Positions 18,178-26,952 of a stretch of DNA of 64,000 bases are shown in pieces (within the stretch, counting starts at the first letter, position 1; each line of letters opens with the position of its first letter). Source of the stretch: Marinilactibacillus sp. Marseille-P9653 (GTDB lineage: Bacteria; Bacillota; Bacilli; Lactobacillales; Carnobacteriaceae_A); contig NZ_CAKAKH010000001.1 of NCBI RefSeq assembly GCF_916618885.1, forward strand, positions 62,001 through 126,000, given 5' to 3'. The notes beneath the pieces are model-generated. The model worked only from the letters and a program-made list of their open reading frames with translations, did no database searches and was not told where the DNA came from. A program made the translations under genes and the position numbers.

Positions 18178-19119
18178 ATGTACATAAATTCGTTGAAAAA
18201 GTTATCTATCTGGGCAATTGTCTGGCGAAGCGTGCTGACGATGATTGGCGTTGAAATAGCTAATGCCTTTTTACTTATTGCCATGCAAGAGAATTATCCG
18301 GAAGTCTTTGGATTAATGGTTAATTTATTTCTATATTTTCTGATTTATAAAATTATTCTTCGTCAATTATCCAAGCAGAACGTCTTCACGACTGGAATCA
18401 CTGGAGAAGGCCCACCTGAGAAAAAGCAGTTACTTCCGGTAGCTGGACTAACCATTTTAGTTGCTATCTGTGGAAGTCTGTTTATCTATTTTGCTTTGCG
18501 TATTTTTTTATCTTTTACAGATTTTTATACCTTTTTTATCTCTTATATGGGTTTGAATCCAAATGAGTTGATAGTCGAAACGCCTTCGTTCCTATACCTT
18601 CTCCCTCTTACAGTGATTGCCGCACCGATCGTTGAAGAAGTTTTCTTTAGAGGCGTATTAATGAATAAATGGTCGGAGAAATACGGCGTTTGGAAAGGGA
18701 TTCTATTCAGTTCCATTATATTTATGATTATCCATTTCAATTCTTTGTTCTTTCCGCAACTGATTTTAGGTTTCCTGTGTGCTGTAGTCTACACCAAGAC
18801 AAAAAAGCTCATCTATCCTATTCTGACCCACGCGCTTTATAACCTTATCGTTATTATACCTACTCTGTTTACAAGTGACACTGCTAGTCTGGAAGAATTG
18901 TACATTATCGCCAATCCTACTGCAGAATTCATCCAGGAACTCACGCTTTATTCCATCGTTTTCGTGATTGTTTTGGCTGTAACCATCTTATTCATTAAAA
19001 AATACGGTAAGGGGTTAAAAGCAGAAGCAACTCCTTACTTGACGAATATTCCGTCTGAATTTTTAGAGCACGAGCCTGTACAGAATGTTGACGATATCGA
19101 AAACTTTGAAGATTTTTAA
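18178..19119 (+). CDS. CPBP-family intramembrane metalloprotease (CAAX/Abi type)
   Basis: 313 aa from the ATG at 18178, 9 bases after GGAGG. About eight membrane segments. The metal-site motifs are EEVFFRG near 153 (EExxxR), IHFNS near 183 and HALYNL near 220. Bacterial CPBP proteins are linked to bacteriocin self-immunity, protein maturation or unknown proteolysis. No bacteriocin gene is nearby. The C-terminal ~40 residues are acidic and cytoplasmic. Confidence 0.88.
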   Translation: MYINSLKKLSIWAIVWRSVLTMIGVEIANAFLLIAMQENYPEVFGLMVNLFLYFLIYKIILRQLSKQNVFTTGITGEGPPEKKQLLPVAGLTILVAICGSLFIYFALRIFLSFTDFYTFFISYMGLNPNELIVETPSFLYLLPLTVIAAPIVEEVFFRGVLMNKWSEKYGVWKGILFSSIIFMIIHFNSLFFPQLILGFLCAVVYTKTKKLIYPILTHALYNLIVIIPTLFTSDTASLEELYIIANPTAEFIQELTLYSIVFVIVLAVTILFIKKYGKGLKAEATPYLTNIPSEFLEHEPVQNVDDIENFEDF

Positions 19120-19162
19120 TCTTAAAACTATAAGTGAACTCACTATTAAATGAATCTACTTT

Positions 19163-19208
19163 GTCTCAACACCTTTCTTTTTTTTAATTGAGTTGTTGGG
19201 ACTTTTAT
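19163..19208 (+). terminator. Weak terminator after the CPBP gene
   Basis: GTCTCAACA pairs with TGTTGGGAC (one G-U) around a 22-base loop, followed by TTTTATTT. Confidence 0.4.
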
Positions 19209-19312
19209 TTATTATGAGATTTTTCTTTAAATTCGGTGTATCTATTCTCATTTTTATGTATACTTGATTCCAAGGAAACGGTATGATGGATTGAAATAAG
19301 GGGGAAATTGTC

Positions 19313-20683
19313 ATGCATCAGAATGAAACATTCAAAGAAGTAGCTGCAAAACTAGCTTCAGAAAAAACCTTTCATATGGAGTCATTATTTAGATTGATTA
19401 GACAACCGAGTATTAGCGCTCAGAATTTAGGGGTTCTAGAGTGTGCTGATTTGCTTCAATCAATGATGGTTGATGCCGGAATTGAAACACAACTATTAGA
19501 AACTGAAGGATTTCCTGTAGTCTACGGAGAAGTCTTGCATCCTGATAATGACTTAACCGTTTTGTTTTACGGTCATTACGATGTTCAACCACCAGAACCT
19601 CTAGAATTATGGCATTCAGAACCTTTTGAACCTACGATTCGTGACGGTAAGATTTTTGGGAGAGGTACTGGTGACAACAAAGGACAGCTGATTGCACATG
19701 TACTCGCTGTGAAAACCTTGCTGGAATTATATGGTAAACTACCGATCAATGTAAAATTCCTGTTCGAAGGAGAAGAAGAAAAAGGAAGTGTTCATTTAGA
19801 ACCTTTTGCTGAAAAACATAAAGACTTGCTCAAAGCAGATATTGCTTACACAGCCGATGGTCCAATGGAAGGCAAAGATCAGCCTTCTGTTACTTTAGGG
19901 AACCGAGGTCTTTTATATATTGAATTAAACGCTAAAGGGGCTTTAAGAGATAACCACTCTGGTAATAAAGGAAATATTGCACCTAATCCTGCGATGGATC
20001 TCATTAACTTGATTCGTTCCATGATTGACGAAGAAGGTACCGTTTTAATTGATGGCTTTTATGACGGCATTCTGACCCCAACAAAAGAAGAACTGGATCA
20101 TATCCGCTCGTTACCCTTCAATCCAGAAGCGACTGCTGAAGTCATCGGGATTGACGAAATCAACATGACTGTTGAAGAGTACTATAAAAAACTGTGTCTC
20201 TCGCCAACCTTTAATATCGCGGGGTTTGGAAGTGGCTATACTGGAGAAGGAACTAAAACCATTATTCCAAGCGAAGCGAAAGTGAAAATCGATATGCGTT
20301 TGGCCGCTGATCAAGATCCAAATCAGATTTTTGAATCTATTCTAGCTCACGTTGAACAATTCAAATCTAAAAGTAAGATATCTGTCGACTATTTAGGTGG
20401 TGTTAAACCTTCTAGAACGCCGATGCATCTAGAAATTGTCCAAAAAGTGATTCAGTCAGTAGAGATTTCGCATGGCAAAACTCCGGTCGTTCTACCAGCT
20501 CTTGGCGGAACAGGACCGATGTATATCTTCACAGATATTTTGGGTATCCCATCCTTAACAATTCCTTATGCCAATGTGGATGAAGATAACCATGCACCTA
20601 ATGAAAACATCGGCGAAAAAGAATATTTAGATGGTATTCGAACAACTTGTGCGACCATTTTACACCTTGGAGATCGAATTTAA
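19313..20683 (+). CDS. M20-family dipeptidase (CNDP-like)
   Basis: 456 aa, usual length for the carnosinase-like M20 dipeptidases. Metal-site motifs: YGHYDVQPPEP near 86, GRGTGDNKGQ near 118, EGEEEKGS near 150 and ADGP near 180. A dimerisation domain lies in the middle, and the last His is in the ANVDEDNHAPNE stretch. It is cytosolic (no signal peptide) and releases amino acids from di- or small peptides, useful to a peptide-consuming organism. It stands alone and is followed by the tandem repeat array. Confidence 0.93.
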   Translation: MHQNETFKEVAAKLASEKTFHMESLFRLIRQPSISAQNLGVLECADLLQSMMVDAGIETQLLETEGFPVVYGEVLHPDNDLTVLFYGHYDVQPPEPLELWHSEPFEPTIRDGKIFGRGTGDNKGQLIAHVLAVKTLLELYGKLPINVKFLFEGEEEKGSVHLEPFAEKHKDLLKADIAYTADGPMEGKDQPSVTLGNRGLLYIELNAKGALRDNHSGNKGNIAPNPAMDLINLIRSMIDEEGTVLIDGFYDGILTPTKEELDHIRSLPFNPEATAEVIGIDEINMTVEEYYKKLCLSPTFNIAGFGSGYTGEGTKTIIPSEAKVKIDMRLAADQDPNQIFESILAHVEQFKSKSKISVDYLGGVKPSRTPMHLEIVQKVIQSVEISHGKTPVVLPALGGTGPMYIFTDILGIPSLTIPYANVDEDNHAPNENIGEKEYLDGIRTTCATILHLGDRI

Positions 20684-20744
20684 GGTAGGATTTTCTCAAA
20701 TTAACATACTTAACGGCCTCAATTTCAAGAATCAGACGTGTATT

Positions 20745-21004
20745 CTTCAAACTCATTGGCTATTTCAATCTTAGTTCCAACAATCGGACACGTATGCTTC
20801 AAACTCATTGGCTATTTCAATCTTAGTTCCAACAATCAGACACGTATTCTTCAAACTCATTGGCTATTTCAATCTTAGTTCCAACAATCGGACACGTATG
20901 CTTCAAACTCATTGGCTATTTCAATCTTAGTTCCAACAATCAGACACGTATTCTTCAAACTCATTGGCTATTTCAATCTTAGTTCCAACAATCAGACACG
21001 TATG
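20745..21004. repeat. 52-bp direct tandem repeat array, five full units plus partial ends
   Basis: Units start at 20745, 20797, 20849, 20901 and 20953, with a partial unit at 21005 and a degenerate one before 20745. Each begins CTTCAAACTCATTGGC and ends in AATCRGACACGTATK. Two positions vary: units 1 and 3 read CGG/ATG, units 2 and 4 read CAG/ATT, and unit 5 is mixed. This suggests a 104-bp second-order duplication. The period is not a multiple of three and no gene crosses it. It fills the 400-base gap after the dipeptidase gene. Confidence 0.95.
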
Positions 21005-21023
21005 CTTCAAACTAACATCATTT

Positions 21024-21085
21024 AAAAACCGCAGTTTCGACTATGAGGCTTACAAGCCTTCAAGTGTCGAAACTGCGGTTTTTTT
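21024..21085. terminator. Bidirectional terminator between the repeat array and the HD-domain gene
   Basis: AAAAACCGCAGTTTCGAC (21024-21041) pairs with GTCGAAACTGCGGTTTTT (21066-21083), with an inner AGGCTT/AAGCCT hairpin. A and T runs on both sides. Confidence 0.88.
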
Positions 21086-21731
21086 ACTCTTCTTCTAGCG
21101 TGTATTCTTTAAAGAATTGTTCCAGATAGATTTCCATAAACTGGTGACGGTCTTCTGCAAGCTGGATGGCTGTTTCGGTATTCATAAGTTCTTTTAGTTT
21201 TAGTAATTTTTCATAAAAATGATGGATTGCACTACTTTTTCCTTCGCGGTATTCCTTTTTAGTCATGTTTTCTCGAACAGTATACTGCGGATCAAAAATC
21301 GGATTGCCCACACTCCCGGCGTATACAAAGGTTCTAGCAATTCCAACTGCTCCAATAGCATCCAAGCGATCTGCATCTTGAACCACTTTCGCTTCCAGAG
21401 ACCCGTACAAGTGGTTGTTCCCACCTTTATAAGACATTGTCTGGATGATGGATAAAACATGCTCAATGATAGCAGACGGTACACCTTCTCCTTCAAGCCA
21501 GTAATTAATTTCAGAGACACCTTCCGCTTCGCTGGAAACAATCTTATCGTCTGCAAGATCATGCAGGAGTGCAGCTAATTGAACGACGAATAAATCTGCT
21601 TTTTCAGCTTTACCAATTTTAATTGCATTATTCCAAACGCGTTCGATATGGAACCAGTCATGACCGGATCCTTCTCCTGTCAATCTAGAGCGGACCATTT
21701 CCGCTGTACTCAAGACGATTTCCTCATTCAT
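21084..21731 (-). CDS. HD-domain metal-dependent phosphohydrolase (YedJ/YpgQ-like)
   Basis: 215 aa. HD-family metal motifs are GSGHDWFHIERV near residue 20 and ALLHDLADDK near 52, with VQDADRLDAIGAVG further on. Known relatives hydrolyse nucleoside phosphates or pyrophosphate; the natural substrate here is unknown. AAGGA lies upstream of the ATG. It stands alone, facing a UPF0178 gene. Confidence 0.88.
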   Translation of the reverse strand: MNEEIVLSTAEMVRSRLTGEGSGHDWFHIERVWNNAIKIGKAEKADLFVVQLAALLHDLADDKIVSSEAEGVSEINYWLEGEGVPSAIIEHVLSIIQTMSYKGGNNHLYGSLEAKVVQDADRLDAIGAVGIARTFVYAGSVGNPIFDPQYTVRENMTKKEYREGKSSAIHHFYEKLLKLKELMNTETAIQLAEDRHQFMEIYLEQFFKEYTLEEE

Positions 21732-21850
21732 CGAATTCCTTCTTTCCGTTCTACTCTTTTTCTCAGTCTACCATATTTATGCTACACTGTGGAAAACAGA
21801 TCATTGTACTGAGTTCCTCATTCTATTTAAAAGAAAGGGTTTAATGTCCT

Positions 21851-22285
21851 ATGAAAATTCTAATTGATGCTGATGCCTGTCCAGTGAAAGACGTTGTCAT
21901 CGAAGAAGTTAAAGATAAAGAAATTCAAGTGGTTTTAGTTTCCAGTATTGCGCATTATTCTCTTCAAGACTATCCAGAATACGTAAAGCGGGTTTACGTA
22001 GAGCACGGTGCAGATTCCGCTGACTTTAAAATCGTTCAACTTGCTAAACTCTCAGACATCATCGTTACACAAGATTATGGTCTAGCTTCTCTTCTGCTCC
22101 CAAAAGGTTGTATTGTCTTGCATCATAAAGGTTTTCAATACTCTTCTGATAATATCAATCAGTTACTCGAGACAAGACATTTTAGTGCTATGGCACGTAA
22201 AAGTGGTCAGCGCACAAAAGGACCAAAGGCGTTTACTGCTGAGGATAAAGAAACTTTTCGAAAACTGTTCCAGCAATTCTTATAG
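21851..22285 (+). CDS. YaiI/YqxD family protein (UPF0178, DUF188)
   Basis: 144 aa. The family's opening [12 protein letters not shown] is present, as are [22 protein letters not shown] and the basic tail [14 protein letters not shown]. The fold resembles PIN-type nucleases with conserved acidic residues, but no activity is established for the family. It is preceded by AAAGGG and followed by its own terminator. Confidence 0.9.
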   Translation: MKILIDADACPVKDVVIEEVKDKEIQVVLVSSIAHYSLQDYPEYVKRVYVEHGADSADFKIVQLAKLSDIIVTQDYGLASLLLPKGCIVLHHKGFQYSSDNINQLLETRHFSAMARKSGQRTKGPKAFTAEDKETFRKLFQQFL

Positions 22286-22291
22286 GCCGCT

Positions 22292-22326
22292 TAAAAAAGC
22301 TCGACATCTATCGTCGAGCCTTTTCA
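22292..22326. terminator. Terminator between the UPF0178 and rhodanese genes
   Basis: GCTCGAC (22299-22305) pairs with GTCGAGC (22313-22319), with an A run before it and CTTTTC after it; it serves the convergent genes. Confidence 0.75.
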
Positions 22327-22327
22327 G

Positions 22328-22615
22328 TTATTCTACTGTTTCTTCCCAAGCTAGCATGCCACCTGTTACGTTGACCGTTTTTATACCTCGCTGTTCAAGA
22401 ATGTCCCCTGCTCTAGCTGATCTTTTACCAGAGCGACAAATCACATGATAAGTCTTGGCTGGATCAAATGCATCCAGTTGATATTCTAACGTAGATAGCG
22501 GTATATTTCTCGCTTGCTCAATGTGCCCTTGATCAAACTCTTCTATTTCTCTTACATCGATCAAGTTGACTTCATCCAAGTGTTTTTTCAATTCTTCAAT
22601 AGTTATTTCGGGCAT
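22328..22615 (-). CDS. Single-domain rhodanese-like sulfurtransferase
   Basis: 95 aa, one rhodanese domain. It has LIDVREIEEFDQGHIEQARNIP and the active-site loop CRSGKRSA with the catalytic Cys. Small rhodaneses move sulfane sulfur or act in redox and thiol chemistry; the partner is unknown. Well-placed GGAGTG upstream. Cytosolic and monocistronic. Confidence 0.92.
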   Translation of the reverse strand: MPEITIEELKKHLDEVNLIDVREIEEFDQGHIEQARNIPLSTLEYQLDAFDPAKTYHVICRSGKRSARAGDILEQRGIKTVNVTGGMLAWEETVE

Positions 22616-22856
22616 TTCACTTCACTCCTTTTCAACCTTATTGCAAGTAGTGGATCATTTCTATACTCCATAGTATCTCATAAAAAGAGAAAATAAAATG
22701 AAAAAAATTCGAATTGGAGAACTAATGTCTCATGATACAACTTTAAAAGAGTAGGATTTAAAAAATCGCTCTTAAAGTAAAGGACTTCCTTCATAAAATG
22801 ATCATGAAAATATGTTACGATAGTTTACATGAGAACGTATTGAGGGAGCCGAATGT

Positions 22857-23810
22857 ATGAAAAAGAAAACAATCGCTACAGTATTAGGTGGACTAGGTGC
22901 TGCCGTAGGTGCTTTGACCTTGACCGGTAATTACTTTTACAAGACCGCTGTAGCCAATACGAAGAAACCTTTTATTGAGGAATTCGATCACGCTACCATC
23001 CACCCAGATGATCCATGGGCGGCTGAGAAACAATGGTATAACGATGTAGACCACGAAATAACGCATATTGTTTCTGAAGATGGACTAAAAATTTCAGGTG
23101 TTTATATTCCAGCAGCAAAGCCGTCAGATAAAGTCGCTTTGATTGCCCATGGTTATAGTGGTAGCTTAAAAGATATGGCACCTTTCGCCAAATTGTTTTA
23201 TGACTTAGGGTTTAATATCTTGGTTTCTGATGCAAGAGGTCATGGTTCTAGCGAAGGAAATTATATTGGATTCGGCTGGCATGAAAGAAATGATTATTTA
23301 AGATGGATTGATCAAATGATCCAACGTCACGGGGAACAGTCCGAAATCGTTCTTTATGGCATTAGCATGGGTGGCGCCACTGTATTGAATGTCAGTGGTG
23401 AACAGCTACCGAAACAAGTTAAAGCCATCGTTGAAGATTGTGGATTCAGTTCCGTAGAAGAGGAAGTTACCCATCAGTTAAAAGATATGTACAAACTACC
23501 GAAGTTTCCACTAGTTCAAATGACCAGCCTAATCACAAAAATTCGTGCTGGTTATTGGTTTGAAGAAGCTAGCTCGCTTGAACAAGTTAAAAAAAATCAA
23601 ACACCAACGTTATTCATTCATGGAGACGCTGACCACTTTGTCCCAACTTGGATGGTGTATGAGCTCTATGAAGCAAATGCTTCTCCTAAAGAACTTTACA
23701 TCGTGCCTGGAGCAGAACATGCCTATGCCTATGTAACCGACAAGGAGACTTATCGTAGTAGAGTTTCTCACTTCCTTAAACATTACGTAACATTAGATCA
23801 CACCTTGTAA
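22857..23810 (+). CDS. Alpha/beta hydrolase with N-terminal membrane anchor
   Basis: 317 aa. An N-terminal hydrophobic helix (about 5-25) is probably a membrane anchor or uncleaved signal. The hydrolase core has AHGYSGS near 100, DARGHGSSEG, the nucleophile elbow YGISMGG near 175, and the late Asp/His in HGDADHFVP and GAEHAYAY. Similar to the YqkD-type alpha/beta hydrolases of Firmicutes. The substrate is unknown. GAGGGAG is 8 bases before the ATG. The 22616-22856 gap upstream shows nothing else I can support. Confidence 0.87.
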   Translation: MKKKTIATVLGGLGAAVGALTLTGNYFYKTAVANTKKPFIEEFDHATIHPDDPWAAEKQWYNDVDHEITHIVSEDGLKISGVYIPAAKPSDKVALIAHGYSGSLKDMAPFAKLFYDLGFNILVSDARGHGSSEGNYIGFGWHERNDYLRWIDQMIQRHGEQSEIVLYGISMGGATVLNVSGEQLPKQVKAIVEDCGFSSVEEEVTHQLKDMYKLPKFPLVQMTSLITKIRAGYWFEEASSLEQVKKNQTPTLFIHGDADHFVPTWMVYELYEANASPKELYIVPGAEHAYAYVTDKETYRSRVSHFLKHYVTLDHTL

Positions 23811-23813
23811 ATA

Positions 23814-23861
23814 AAAAACGATACTTGCCAGAAGCTATTCCTCTGCGTAAGTATCGTTTTT
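23814..23861. terminator. Bidirectional terminator between the hydrolase and ion-channel genes
   Basis: AAAAACGATACTT (23814-23826) and AAGTATCGTTTTT (23849-23861) are perfect complements. Confidence 0.88.
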
Positions 23862-23869
23862 AATCTATT

Positions 23870-24865
23870 TTATTGATCCGGCCATTGGTGATGATCGATT
23901 TGTATGGCTCCCATCAGTTTTTTCCTACGCTCTTCTTGATTTGCAAATAACTCTTCAAAATCTTGAGCAGATATCAGCGGTACGTTCTTTTCGATTAAAG
24001 GGTCTATATCAGGAATCGGCGGTGTAGTCTCAGAAGGAGTGACAACCGCCTCAGTCAGGCTTTCCAAATAAGTCTTTATACTAGATTTTGTACTTTTAAT
24101 CAGTAAGAAATTCGTTTTATTTTCTTCTGCTAACCCATTTTTCAAAACCGTAAGCGTTTCGTCCAGTATGGCAATCGCTACAGAAGCAGACTCCTTTGGA
24201 TTACTACTATGGTAGAAATGGAGTAAAGGATAGGCATGATGCTGTTGCGTTAACTGACTGATTTTAGAAGAAACATCTACTAGTACCAAATCAATATTAT
24301 GGAAATCCTCACCATTCCAAATATTGTCAATCACTTCTGTGCTTTTATTTCCAAGACTTGTTATGCTCATTGCCAGCGAGCGTTTTTGAACAACGGCGTC
24401 TACAACAGAGATAATATACGAAGCACATAAAGTCAAAAATAGAATCCCTACACCTGAATTTAAAGTTGTCAAGATCTGCCAAAATCCTGCTTTTGGTGCG
24501 TTATCTCCAAGACCGAGCGTGAACAAGGTAAATCCAGTGAAATAAATGCGTTCATACCAGACGATTGGACTATCTGGGCTGGACGTATTGCTTATAGAAG
24601 TAGGATCTCCTGAAAAGAATAATGAAAACCCCGCCCAAATCATAAAGGACCATAAAAATAACGTGCTCACTAATGTTATCGGACCGACGAAATCACAAAA
24701 CTTATTTTTTATATTTCCCAGTCGGTTGAACACTTTCCAAATCATTTCTGCTAATCTCTTGGAAAGCGGACCTACCCCACCATCAACCCAAAGCGTCGTC
24801 CAGATTAAATCTATAATCGTTATTCCAATTACAATAATTCCTGAGATATAAAAAAACCAATTCAT
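23870..24865 (-). CDS. Two-pore-helix ion channel protein with TLGLGD selectivity filter
   Basis: 331 aa from the ATG at 24865; AGGTGG is 8 bases upstream, so I prefer it to the GTG at 24877. Hydrophobic segments lie at about 3-25, 60-85 and 133-155, with a pore loop at 105-125 holding TLGLGD, the position of TVGYGD in potassium channels. A long cytoplasmic C-terminal domain (160-331) has no RCK signature. The family passes K+; Leu in place of Tyr in the filter is unusual. It lies 29 bases after the broken diguanylate cyclase and may have been its operon partner. Confidence 0.8.
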   Translation of the reverse strand: MNWFFYISGIIVIGITIIDLIWTTLWVDGGVGPLSKRLAEMIWKVFNRLGNIKNKFCDFVGPITLVSTLFLWSFMIWAGFSLFFSGDPTSISNTSSPDSPIVWYERIYFTGFTLFTLGLGDNAPKAGFWQILTTLNSGVGILFLTLCASYIISVVDAVVQKRSLAMSITSLGNKSTEVIDNIWNGEDFHNIDLVLVDVSSKISQLTQQHHAYPLLHFYHSSNPKESASVAIAILDETLTVLKNGLAEENKTNFLLIKSTKSSIKTYLESLTEAVVTPSETTPPIPDIDPLIEKNVPLISAQDFEELFANQEERRKKLMGAIQIDHHQWPDQ

Positions 24866-24894
24866 ACTATATGCCACCTGTCCTATACGAGTTG

Positions 24895-25473
24895 TTACCT
24901 CTCCATCATAATAGGATTAGTTGGATTCTCCAAGTGGGACGAACTTGAATCGATTATTTCTTCCATATAGACATTCACCTTGTTTCTTCCTGTTTCTTTC
25001 GCTTGATACAAAGCCGTATCCGCTTTATTTAAAAGATTTGATACCGTTTCTCCTACATCTCTGATGGACTCTGCCACGCCTAAACTAAGCGTTATACTAA
25101 TTTCACCTTCTGACGTAATCAACGGCGTACTTTCAACCTCTACTCGAATACGATTTGCTAGCATTTCCGCTTGGGATTGATGACAATTTTTAATTGCAAA
25201 AACAAATTCTTCTCCGCCATACCGAGCGAAAAGTTCTTCATTCACTAAATTATTCTGGCAAATTTTAACAATATGTTCCAATAAGCGGTCTCCCATGTGG
25301 TGACCATATACATCATTCACTTTTTTGAAATAATCCACGTCCATAATCATGACAGAAAAAGGGGTTTGCTCTAAAACTGACTGTTCATAGTCCAGTTCGC
25401 ACTGCTGTAAAAAGCTCTCCGATTATAAATTTGAGTCAAATCATAATAATAAGCCTGTTGTTCCAGAAGGTTC
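24895..25473 (-). pseudogene. Diguanylate cyclase gene, 3' fragment (GGDEF domain), cut by an IS and frameshifted
   Basis: This fragment carries the GGDEF domain: LTQIYNRRAF in one frame, then MDVDYFKKVNDVYGHHMGD, YGGEEFVF and KADTALYQAKETGRN in another. A run of five T (plus strand AAAAA, 25409-25413) should be six to keep the frame. So the gene has a one-base loss as well as the IS3 insertion. The signature is GGEEF, a normal active form. The 5' part is at 26953-27977. No ribosome site serves the fragment, so it is probably not translated. Confidence 0.88.
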
Positions 25474-25481
25474 TGTACCGA

Positions 25482-25524
25482 CCCCCAAAAGTTAGAGTAA
25501 CATTCTAACTTTTGGGGGCTTTTT
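25482..25524 (+). terminator. Hairpin with T-run inside the left end of the IS3-family element
   Basis: CCCCCAAAAGTTAGA (25482-25496) and TCTAACTTTTGGGGG (25504-25518) are perfect 15-base complements around a 7-base loop, followed by CTTTTT. It lies directly before the orfA ATG. It could stop transcription entering from outside, a known way for ISs to limit transposase. The same structure recurs at 29222-29264 in the second copy. Confidence 0.7.
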
Positions 25525-25526
25525 AC

Positions 25527-26090
25527 ATGGCGAAATATAGTCAAGAATTCAAATTAAAACTTGTAAAAGAATACGAAAATGGCAAATTGGGATATAAATC
25601 ACTAGCTAAAAAGTACGGTATACCAGATTCTTCTCCTATTAGAAGATGGACCAACCTTTATAAAACTTATGGAAAAGAAGGATTAAGCCCAAAGAAATCG
25701 AAAGAAGTCTATCCTGTTCATTTCAAATTAGATGTATTACAATTTATGAAACGAACAGGTTCTTCCTACCAAGAAACGGCTAATTCCTTCGGAATCAGAG
25801 AACTTTCTGTTATTGCGAATTGGAATCAAGCTTTTAACAAAGAAGGGATAGAAGGCCTGAAACCTAAAAAAAAGGGACGACCTTCTATGTCTAAATTACC
25901 TAAAAAAACAAAAGTGAATAAGAGTCAGAGTATGTCTAGAGAACAAGAGCTAGAGCGTGAGAATGAACTTCTTAGGTTAGAGAACGCTTATTTAAAAAAG
26001 GTAAAAGCTTACGAGGAGAATCCAAATGCCTTCCTCGCAGAGCACAAACAAGGTTGGCATTTGAGCTCAAAAAAGAAGGATATAGATTGA
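25527..26090 (+). CDS. IS3-family transposase OrfA (helix-turn-helix protein)
   Basis: 187 aa from the ATG at 25527. Two helix-turn-helix-like modules (about 5-45 and 65-110) are followed by a basic linker and a leucine-zipper-like stretch ELERENELLRLENAYLKK, typical of IS150-group OrfA. It binds the element ends. Near its end the slippery heptamer A AAA AAG (26069-26075) lies in the OrfA frame, allowing -1 frameshifting into orfB. Confidence 0.93.
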   Translation: MAKYSQEFKLKLVKEYENGKLGYKSLAKKYGIPDSSPIRRWTNLYKTYGKEGLSPKKSKEVYPVHFKLDVLQFMKRTGSSYQETANSFGIRELSVIANWNQAFNKEGIEGLKPKKKGRPSMSKLPKKTKVNKSQSMSREQELERENELLRLENAYLKKVKAYEENPNAFLAEHKQGWHLSSKKKDID

Positions 26091-26920
26091 AAGATATTTT
26101 TAAAGTTGTGGGCATTCCTGAGGCTACGTACCATTATCATATAAAACGAACAGGCGCAGAAGATTACGATTTGTCTTTAAAAGAACAGATTACTGATATA
26201 TTCTATCAATCCAAAGAGCGTTACGGATATAAGCGAATCACGGACGAATTGAATGACGCTGGAATAGTAATCAACCATAAAAAGGTCTATCGCTTAATGA
26301 AGGAGTTAGGGTTGAAATGTATTAAATTCACACGTAAGACTCGAAAAAATAACTCTTACAAAGGAACTGTAGGAAAAGTTGCCAAGAACAATTTAAACCG
26401 CCGGTTTAATACGTCAATTCCTTTACAGAAACTAGTGACTGATATCACTGAATTTAAATGTACTGGAGATCAAAAACTTTATTTTAATCCCATAGTAGAT
26501 TTGTATAATGGTGAAATTATTTCTTACAGTATTAATAAGCGTCCTGTTTTAGATTTAGCAATGGAACCTTTAAAAGAAGCTATTAAAACGATAAAGCAAA
26601 AAGCTACTGTTCGCACTACGATTCATTCCGATCAAGGGTGGCACTATCAACATAAAAAATGGGTAAATTTATTAAAACAGAATAAAATCTTCCAGAGCAT
26701 GTCTCGTAAAGCAACCTGTTCTGATAATGCCGTTATAGAAAACTTTTTTGGGATTATGAAGCAAGAAATGTATCACGGAGAACCTAAAGTAAGCTATGAA
26801 GAACTAAGAGAACAGATTGAAGAATATATTGAGTGGTACAATACCACTCGTAGAAAGAAAAAACTGGCTGGCTTAAATCCAGTAGAATACCGAACTCAAG
26901 CCAGCCAGTCGGCTGCATAA
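26054..26920 (+). CDS. IS3-family transposase OrfB (DDE integrase domain)
   Basis: About 288 aa in the -1 frame of orfA. It has an HTH_21-like N-terminus, then the rve catalytic core: first Asp in VTDITEF, second Asp in HSDQGWHYQ, and Glu in NAVIENFFGIMKQE. The active transposase is expected to be an OrfAB fusion of about 464 aa made by frameshifting at 26069-26075. OrfB has no good ribosome site of its own, which fits that model. Confidence 0.93.
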   Translation: MAFELKKEGYRLKDIFKVVGIPEATYHYHIKRTGAEDYDLSLKEQITDIFYQSKERYGYKRITDELNDAGIVINHKKVYRLMKELGLKCIKFTRKTRKNNSYKGTVGKVAKNNLNRRFNTSIPLQKLVTDITEFKCTGDQKLYFNPIVDLYNGEIISYSINKRPVLDLAMEPLKEAIKTIKQKATVRTTIHSDQGWHYQHKKWVNLLKQNKIFQSMSRKATCSDNAVIENFFGIMKQEMYHGEPKVSYEELREQIEEYIEWYNTTRRKKKLAGLNPVEYRTQASQSAA

Positions 26921-26952
26921 TATTAAAACTCTAACTTTTGGGGGTCAGCACC

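Larger units (their letters stand above)
25474..26952 (+). mobile_element. IS3-family (IS150-like) insertion sequence, full copy, 1479 bp
   Basis: The ends are TGTACCGACCCCCAAAAG on the left and, inverted, GGTGCTGACCCCCAAAAG on the right. A 3-bp target duplication TTC (25471-25473 and 26953-26955) flanks it. Removing the element and one TTC rejoins the diguanylate cyclase frame. It carries overlapping orfA and orfB with a -1 slippery site. A 15-bp hairpin made of the left inverted repeat and an internal copy sits at 25482-25518. Confidence 0.95.

Noticed and set aside
20745-21004. CRISPR array
   Set aside because: The whole 52-bp period repeats, with no unique spacers, and no cas genes are nearby.
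22698-22754. Short open frame of 18 codons (MKKIRIGEL...) before the alpha/beta hydrolase gene
   Set aside because: No ribosome site, no pairing structure or special codons; probably chance.
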